A stretch of 7,962 nt of DNA, taken from assembly GCA_027297485.1 (NCBI GenBank), contig JAPUHZ010000245.1, forward strand, positions 1-7,962. Direction: 5' to 3'. Each line of letters begins with the position of its first letter. Position 1 is the stretch's first letter. Of this stretch, positions 6,236 to 7,962 are shown in pieces. Under the pieces are notes generated by a model. It had not been told where the DNA came from, searched no databases, and saw only the letters and a list, made by a program, of their open reading frames with translations. Source of the DNA: Deltaproteobacteria bacterium. GTDB taxonomy: Bacteria; Desulfobacterota_B; Binatia; UBA9968. The position numbers and the translations under genes were made by a program.

Positions 6236-7680
6236 ATGATCTCCCTGCGCGCGGCGGTCACATTCACCTCATTGCGATCTGTGGAGTAGGGATGGCTTCG
6301 CTTGCGGGTCTGCTTCAATCTCAGGGTTACCGGGTGACGGGCTCGGATCAAAATGTCTATCCTCCGATGAGTATCTATCTCGCAGGGTTAGGGATTCAGG
6401 TGCTCTCGGGTTACAGAGAGGAGCATCTTAAGGAGCGTCCTGACCTTGTCGTAGTCGGCAACGCGATTTCACAGAACAACCCTGAGGTCCACACGGTACT
6501 CCGTGGGGGGGGTCCCTATATCTCTTTTCCCCAGGCCTTGGGGAGATTTCTAATCGGTTCGAAGAAAACCATTGTAGTTGTGGGCACCCATGGGAAGACT
6601 ACCACGGCCGCCCTCATGGCCTGGGTTTTGGCCAAGGCCGGATGGGATCCGAGCTTCTTTGTCGGTGGTATTCCAATTGACTTTGATAGTGGATTTAAAC
6701 AGGGAGGGGGGGCTTGGGTGGTCATCGAAGGAGATGAGTATGACAGCGCCTTTTTTGATAAAGGTCCGAAGTTTCTGCACTACAAACCGGAGAAGGTCAT
6801 CTTGACCAGCCTGGAGTTTGATCATGCAGACATTTACCGTGACCTAGAACACCTTACAGGCGCGTTTCTGCGCCTCATGGAGATTATCCCTCCCTCAGGA
6901 ACCCTTTTGGCTTGCAACGAGTATGAGGCGGCAAAGGATCTTTCGGCTGCGGCCCGTTGTCCGGTGAAGTTCTATGGGGGTGGGGAACCAAAGGGCTGGA
7001 GGGCAAGGAACGTTTGTGTCCGTGAGGGCAGGAGCTTTTTTGAGCCATTCTATAACGGGAGACCCGAGGGGGTGGTGGAGGTTCCACTGATGGGACGGCA
7101 TAATGTAAACAACGCCCTGGCGGTTTACGCTATGGCCAGGGAGTTGGGGATAAACCGGGAAGTCCTACGGGAGGCCCTGGCCACCTTTTCCGGGGTTAAG
7201 AGGCGGCAGGAAGTGAAGGGTGAGGTCGGGGAAATAACGGTGATCGATGACTTTGCCCATCACCCCACAGCCGTTAAGGAGACGATTGAGGCGCTCAGGG
7301 CGGCCTACTCCGGGCGAAGACTCTGGGCCGTCTTCGAGCCCAGAAGTAACACCAGTAGGAGGCGGATTTTTGAGCATGAGTTTACCCAAGCCCTGGGGTG
7401 CGCGGATCGGATTGTTATGGCCGGGCTCTATCAACCCGAGAAGATTCCTGAAGAGGATCGGCTTCCACCCGCGCAGGTTGTTGGAGAAATCAACCGACTC
7501 TGCGGTGATAGTCGCGCTGTGCTTATTGAGAAGGCGAATGATATTCCACCCTATGTGGCCAGGGAGGCCAAGTCCGGTGATGTCATCCTGGTCATGTCCA
7601 ATGGCGCCTTTGACGGGGTGCAGGAGAAGATTTTACAGGCATTGAGACGGAAACTATTAAGGAGTTCAAAAGTATCATGA
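6232..7680 (+). CDS. mpl: UDP-MurNAc:murein tripeptide ligase Mpl
   Basis: Mpl joins recycled L-Ala-gamma-D-Glu-mDAP to UDP-N-acetylmuramate with ATP, bypassing MurC, MurD and MurE. The 482 residues show the Mur ligase plan. The N-terminal UDP-binding domain has ICGVGM (16-21), TGSDQNVYPPMS (36-47) and GNAIS (76-80). The central ATPase has the P-loop GTHGKTTT (118-125), EGDEYDSAFFDK (166-177) and LEFDHADI (194-201). The C-terminal domain has GRHNVNNALA (288-297), DDFAHHPTA (339-347), EPRSNT (369-374) and MSNGAFDG (455-462). AFFDK, LEFDHADI and EPRSNT are closer to Mpl than to MurC. The ATG overlaps the preceding stop (ATGA), indicating coupling. It completes a pathway with LdcA, which supplies tripeptide. 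No rearrangement is seen. Confidence 0.96.
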   Translation: MNDLPARGGHIHLIAICGVGMASLAGLLQSQGYRVTGSDQNVYPPMSIYLAGLGIQVLSGYREEHLKERPDLVVVGNAISQNNPEVHTVLRGGGPYISFPQALGRFLIGSKKTIVVVGTHGKTTTAALMAWVLAKAGWDPSFFVGGIPIDFDSGFKQGGGAWVVIEGDEYDSAFFDKGPKFLHYKPEKVILTSLEFDHADIYRDLEHLTGAFLRLMEIIPPSGTLLACNEYEAAKDLSAAARCPVKFYGGGEPKGWRARNVCVREGRSFFEPFYNGRPEGVVEVPLMGRHNVNNALAVYAMARELGINREVLREALATFSGVKRRQEVKGEVGEITVIDDFAHHPTAVKETIEALRAAYSGRRLWAVFEPRSNTSRRRIFEHEFTQALGCADRIVMAGLYQPEKIPEEDRLPPAQVVGEINRLCGDSRAVLIEKANDIPPYVAREAKSGDVILVMSNGAFDGVQEKILQALRRKLLRSSKVS

Positions 7681-7875
7681 CACCTGACCTCAAAGAACGG
7701 CACCCTCAGGCCGAGCTCTTCCGAGCGCGGTCAATAGGCCTGTGCCTTGTCGGCCACCGCCCCATCCGCTCCGAGGGTGGCTACTCCCCAGGTCCGGGCC
7801 TGAAGGCGACCTGTACGCTCCTGTGCCCGCGCTCTACAGGTCTCGCCCCTCGGTTGCCTTTCGGCTGCCTTATGG
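7681..7875. other. GC-rich, hairpin-prone intergenic stretch
   Basis: The DNA after mpl is visibly GC-rich and matches no protein or RNA family I recognise. It contains an imperfect stem (GGCG ACCTGT at 7805-7814 against ACAGGT, CT bulge, CGCC at 7836-7847) and a looser CCACC/GGTGG pairing nearby. These could fold as an RNA or act as a termination region between convergent genes. No U-tract marks an intrinsic terminator. A short plus-strand frame starting at the mpl ATGA runs to 7886 but has no protein-like composition. Confidence 0.35.
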
Positions 7876-7962
7876 CTACTTACTAATAAACTCCTTAGTA
7901 ATTAGGGTTCCCCGCTTGCCGCGGAAATATTCTAGAACTGCGTGCAGGTAATCGCTCAAGGA
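7876..7962 (-). CDS. Possible C-terminal fragment of a minus-strand gene entering from the right
   Basis: Read from the right edge on the minus strand, 28 sense codons end in TAG at 7878-7876. The translation begins SLSDYLHAVLEYF and ends TLITKEFISK. It looks like a helical soluble protein C-terminus, but its family is not recognisable and 28 codons could be chance. If real it would be convergent with mpl. Confidence 0.3.
   Translation of the reverse strand, partial: SLSDYLHAVLEYFRGKRGTLITKEFISK
7880..7901. repeat. Inverted repeat TTACTAA ... TTAGTAA
   Basis: Perfect 7-nt arms (7880-7886 and 7895-7901) flank an 8-nt loop. It lies within the possible gene end at the right edge. Only short AT stretches follow, so it is at best a weak terminator. 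Confidence 0.35.

Noticed and set aside
7677..7886. A 69-codon plus-strand frame starting at the mpl ATGA overlap
   Set aside because: The overlap suggests coupling, but the translation is rich in Pro, Gly, Arg and Cys, matches no family and lacks secondary-structure-like patterning. It follows the GC-rich hairpin region and is probably chance.

Overview
The window looks like an ordinary Gram-negative-type bacterial chromosome segment. It carries a signal recognition particle GTPase, the GroES/GroEL chaperonin operon, a tandem pair of DUF507 proteins of unknown function, and a three-gene murein-peptide recycling operon. DUF507 pairs and Mpl-type recycling together fit a Desulfobacterota, Nitrospirota or Methylomirabilota-like lineage. 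That placement is inference from gene content, not a sequence match. Starts are often non-ATG: groES, the second DUF507 gene and the serine hydrolase use GTG, and ldcA uses TTG.

Layout, left half (minus strand, transcribed right to left): ffh (952 to the left edge, missing its M domain), groEL (2788-1148), groES (3107-2817), and two overlapping DUF507 genes (3590-3315 and 3871-3587). Convincing sigma70-type promoters precede ffh, groES and the DUF507 pair. The groES leader has two perfect hairpins, and an imperfect CIRCE-like inverted repeat lies upstream of its promoter.

The divergent intergenic region 3872-4175 is the most unusual part. It holds three matches to the DnaA-box consensus, two of them the perfect TTATCCACA. 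It also has a perfect 8-bp inverted repeat that straddles the -10 and likely transcription start of the DUF507 promoter. It may be a replication-origin-like or DnaA-controlled region.

Right half (plus strand): ldcA (4176-5087), a beta-lactamase-fold serine hydrolase (5108-6235) and mpl (6232-7680) are tightly packed, with a 20-bp gap and then an ATGA overlap. LdcA trims the terminal D-Ala from cytoplasmic tetrapeptides, and Mpl reattaches the resulting tripeptide to UDP-MurNAc. The middle enzyme has no visible signal peptide and is of unknown specificity, so it may act on the same peptide pool. From 7681 to the right edge lies a GC-rich, hairpin-prone stretch. A possible C-terminus of a minus-strand gene enters from the right.
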